From Kordia algicida OT-1 (GTDB lineage Bacteria > Bacteroidota > Bacteroidia > Flavobacteriales > Flavobacteriaceae), in assembly GCF_000154725.1 (NCBI RefSeq), contig NZ_DS544873.1, forward strand, positions 4,623,085 through 4,687,084: DNA of 64,000 bases, given 5' to 3'. Position numbers and translations under genes: made by a program. The notes beneath the pieces were generated by a model. That model was given only the letters and a program-made list of their open reading frames with translations. It searched no databases and had not been told where the DNA came from. Below are positions 62,186-64,000 of this stretch, piece after piece. Positions within the stretch are counted from its first letter, which is position 1. Each line of letters starts with the position of its first letter.

Positions 62186-63676
62186 ATGAGTACAGAAGAA
62201 GAAAATAAGTTTAATTTTTCAGAAGAAAATGAAGAAAACGAAAAAGTAAAAGCCACTCCAACACCAACAGATGCAAAAGGGTTATGGAAAGGTACAAAAT
62301 CGTTTTTGTATGAATTATTGGATATACGTCAAGATGTTGACAAAGACCAAACAATTGAAGATGTCAAAAAAGATATTCCGTTTAAAGGTGCAACAGCTTG
62401 GATTTTAGTATGTTCTATATTTATTGCATCGGTTGGATTAAATGCAGATTCTACCGCAGTAGTGATTGGAGCCATGTTAATTTCTCCACTAATGGGTCCA
62501 ATTTTAGGAATGGGAATGTCTATCGCAATCAATGATATTTACACGTTGCGTAAATCTTTGGTCAACTTTGGTGTGATGGTATTTTTAAGTGTGCTAACTG
62601 CGTTTTTATTCTTTAAATTCTTCCCGTTACAAACGGATTCTTCTGAATTATTAGCAAGAACAAAACCAGATATTCGTGATGTTTTAATTGCTTTCTTTGG
62701 TGGTTTGGCATTAATTATTGCACGAACCAAAAAAGGAACAATTGCTTCTGTAATCTTTGGAGTTGCCATTGCAACAGCGTTAATGCCACCATTGTGTACA
62801 GTTGGTTTCGGACTTGCTAGAGGCGGAACAAAAGGATTGGAATTTGCAGGTGGTGCTATGTATTTATTCATCATCAATACGATTTTTATTGCTCTTGCGA
62901 CTTTTTTAGTCTTAAAAATTCTGCGTTTCCCAATGTTGAAATACGCAAACTCTGCAAAAAGAAGACGTATTTCACAATTGGCTTCTGTAGTAGCTTTAGC
63001 TGTGATGATTCCAGCAGTTTGGACATTTTGGAAAGTATTACATAAAAGTAATATTACAAGAGATTACGAGTTGTTTGTGCAAAAAATAGAAAAAAATCCA
63101 GAAGTTTGGTTGCAGAAACGCGAAGAAGATTTAGATATAGAAAACAAAAAAATATTTCTTCATTTCAATGGAGAAGTGCCTTCTGCTTTAGAAGCAGGTT
63201 ACAAAAGTGATGTTAAAAATTACGAAAACATAAAAGACTTTGAAGTTAAAGTTTTTGGGAATAAAAACAGAAGTGTCGATAAAATTTCTGATGCTTTAGA
63301 CAGAGCATACAAAGATTTAGATCAAAAGGATTTAATTATTCAAGGAATGCAAGAACAAATTGCAGACTTGAAACAGCAAACGCAGCTTTTAGAGGAACGA
63401 TTAAAATCAAAAGCTTCTTTAGAAAATGAAAGCTTTATCGCGTTTAGTACAGTTTCCAAAGATGCAAAAATAAAATACGCTGATTTACGTCAATTTGGAT
63501 TTGCCAAAATGTTGAATTCGAAAGATTTTATATCAGTCGATACCATTCCTGTTGCCGCAGTAAAATGGAATCCTGCATTGTCAGACAGTATTCAAACACT
63601 ACGAGAATCAGAATTGAAAGTATGGTTGCAAAAAGAATTATCACTTGATACCTTAATTATTGAACGTATTAAATAA
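62186..63676 (+). CDS. DUF389 integral membrane protein
   Basis: This 496-residue protein has an acidic cytoplasmic N-terminus and six or so transmembrane helices (about 70-285). The DUF389 core reads ASVGLNADSTAVVIGAMLIS, PLMGPILGMGMSIAI and ATALMPPLCTVGFGLARGG. A long C-terminal region (about 290-496) includes a coiled coil (IQGMQEQIADLKQQTQLLEE). The function of the family is unknown. It sits in one operon with the mannose-1-phosphate guanylyltransferase and the partial gene that follows. Confidence 0.92.
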   Translation: MSTEEENKFNFSEENEENEKVKATPTPTDAKGLWKGTKSFLYELLDIRQDVDKDQTIEDVKKDIPFKGATAWILVCSIFIASVGLNADSTAVVIGAMLISPLMGPILGMGMSIAINDIYTLRKSLVNFGVMVFLSVLTAFLFFKFFPLQTDSSELLARTKPDIRDVLIAFFGGLALIIARTKKGTIASVIFGVAIATALMPPLCTVGFGLARGGTKGLEFAGGAMYLFIINTIFIALATFLVLKILRFPMLKYANSAKRRRISQLASVVALAVMIPAVWTFWKVLHKSNITRDYELFVQKIEKNPEVWLQKREEDLDIENKKIFLHFNGEVPSALEAGYKSDVKNYENIKDFEVKVFGNKNRSVDKISDALDRAYKDLDQKDLIIQGMQEQIADLKQQTQLLEERLKSKASLENESFIAFSTVSKDAKIKYADLRQFGFAKMLNSKDFISVDTIPVAAVKWNPALSDSIQTLRESELKVWLQKELSLDTLIIERIK

Positions 63677-63682
63677 AAAACG

Positions 63683-64000
63683 ATGTTTGGCTTTTTTAAA
63701 AAGAAAAATAATACTGACGAAACTCCCATAAACGGACCTGATTACAGTATGATTGATAGCAATGAAAAAGCAATTGATCTTTACAAAAAAGGAGAATTGG
63801 TCAAATTATATTTAATGCCTTTGGAATTCGGCGGAGAAGACAGTCCTGTAAATACTTTATATGTTCCTGAATTTGCTCAAGAATTCAAACAACGTTTTGA
63901 TGTCATGGTAGAAGAATTATTAAGAGAAGGAAAAGAGTTGGCGTATTCCGCAGAACCAGCATACAAAGGAAGCAGTTTTATTCCTTCTGCACTGACAATT
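63683..64000 (+). CDS. Hypothetical protein, N-terminal part only
   Basis: The ATG at 63683 starts a frame that is open to the window end (106 codons). It begins MFGFFKKKNNTDETPINGPD and continues as a soluble, charged protein (LVKLYLMPLEFGGEDSPVN, EFKQRFDVMVEELLREGKE). No signal peptide or known motif was seen. It lies 6 bp after the DUF389 gene, so it is probably the third gene of that operon. Confidence 0.8.
   Translation, partial: MFGFFKKKNNTDETPINGPDYSMIDSNEKAIDLYKKGELVKLYLMPLEFGGEDSPVNTLYVPEFAQEFKQRFDVMVEELLREGKELAYSAEPAYKGSSFIPSALTI

Overview
The window is AT-rich chromosomal DNA of a marine-type Flavobacteriaceae (phylum Bacteroidota). The evidence is a type IX secretion/gliding locus (gldJ, porU, porV), a protein with a T9SS C-terminal sorting domain, TPR-containing sensor kinases, NhaD, promoters of the Bacteroidota type (TTTG, about 19 bp, TAnnTTTG) and weak ribosome binding sites. 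A Kordia-like genome is my best guess, from recollection rather than a search.

Layout. 1-373: 5' part of a secreted protein on the minus strand. 710-3396: LytTR response regulator and LytS-type TPR kinase. 3754-15558: ten minus-strand genes, mostly overlapping, containing an AAA+ ATPase, a long coiled-coil protein, an atypical signal peptidase I, an amidohydrolase and several membrane or soluble proteins I do not recognise. A 155-bp heptanucleotide array lies just upstream of the ATPase. 15842-20587: giant repetitive beta-helix surface protein. 20834-21318: very small ORFs. 21419-24199: a second TPR kinase with a NarL-type regulator.

24351-29532 is the most striking region: a tight seven-gene plus-strand operon that I read as an unusual CBASS anti-phage system. 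It holds a caspase-like protease, a small membrane protein, a TIR protein with an N-terminal adaptor-like region, two tandem Cap15-like membrane effectors, a CD-NTase, and an E2-like protein that ends in a SEC-C zinc knuckle. There is no E1 or JAB gene. One signalling enzyme would therefore sit with four candidate killing proteins, and the conjugation part is reduced to E2-SEC-C.

29597-41287 is mostly housekeeping: a beta-barrel protein, acyl-CoA dehydrogenase, AnmK, a glutamate-type dehydrogenase, NhaD, an ExbB/ExbD/ExbD-like/TonB set with folC, two tandem tRNA-Val genes, and murF. 41366-48420 is the gldJ / porU-porV locus. An IS982-like element (48729-49697, perfect terminal repeats, 7-bp target duplication) carries a transposase with one in-frame stop. 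49829-53250 holds cdd, pdhA and pdhC. The rest has an M28 peptidase, SDR, YceI-like protein, thioredoxin, a small envelope pair divergent from a DUF4349 protein, a DUF2459 protein, a SprT-like protein, mannose-1-phosphate guanylyltransferase, a DUF389 membrane protein and the start of one more gene.

All functional calls come from reading motifs by eye. No database search was possible, so family names rest on recalled signatures and the system-level claims are inference.
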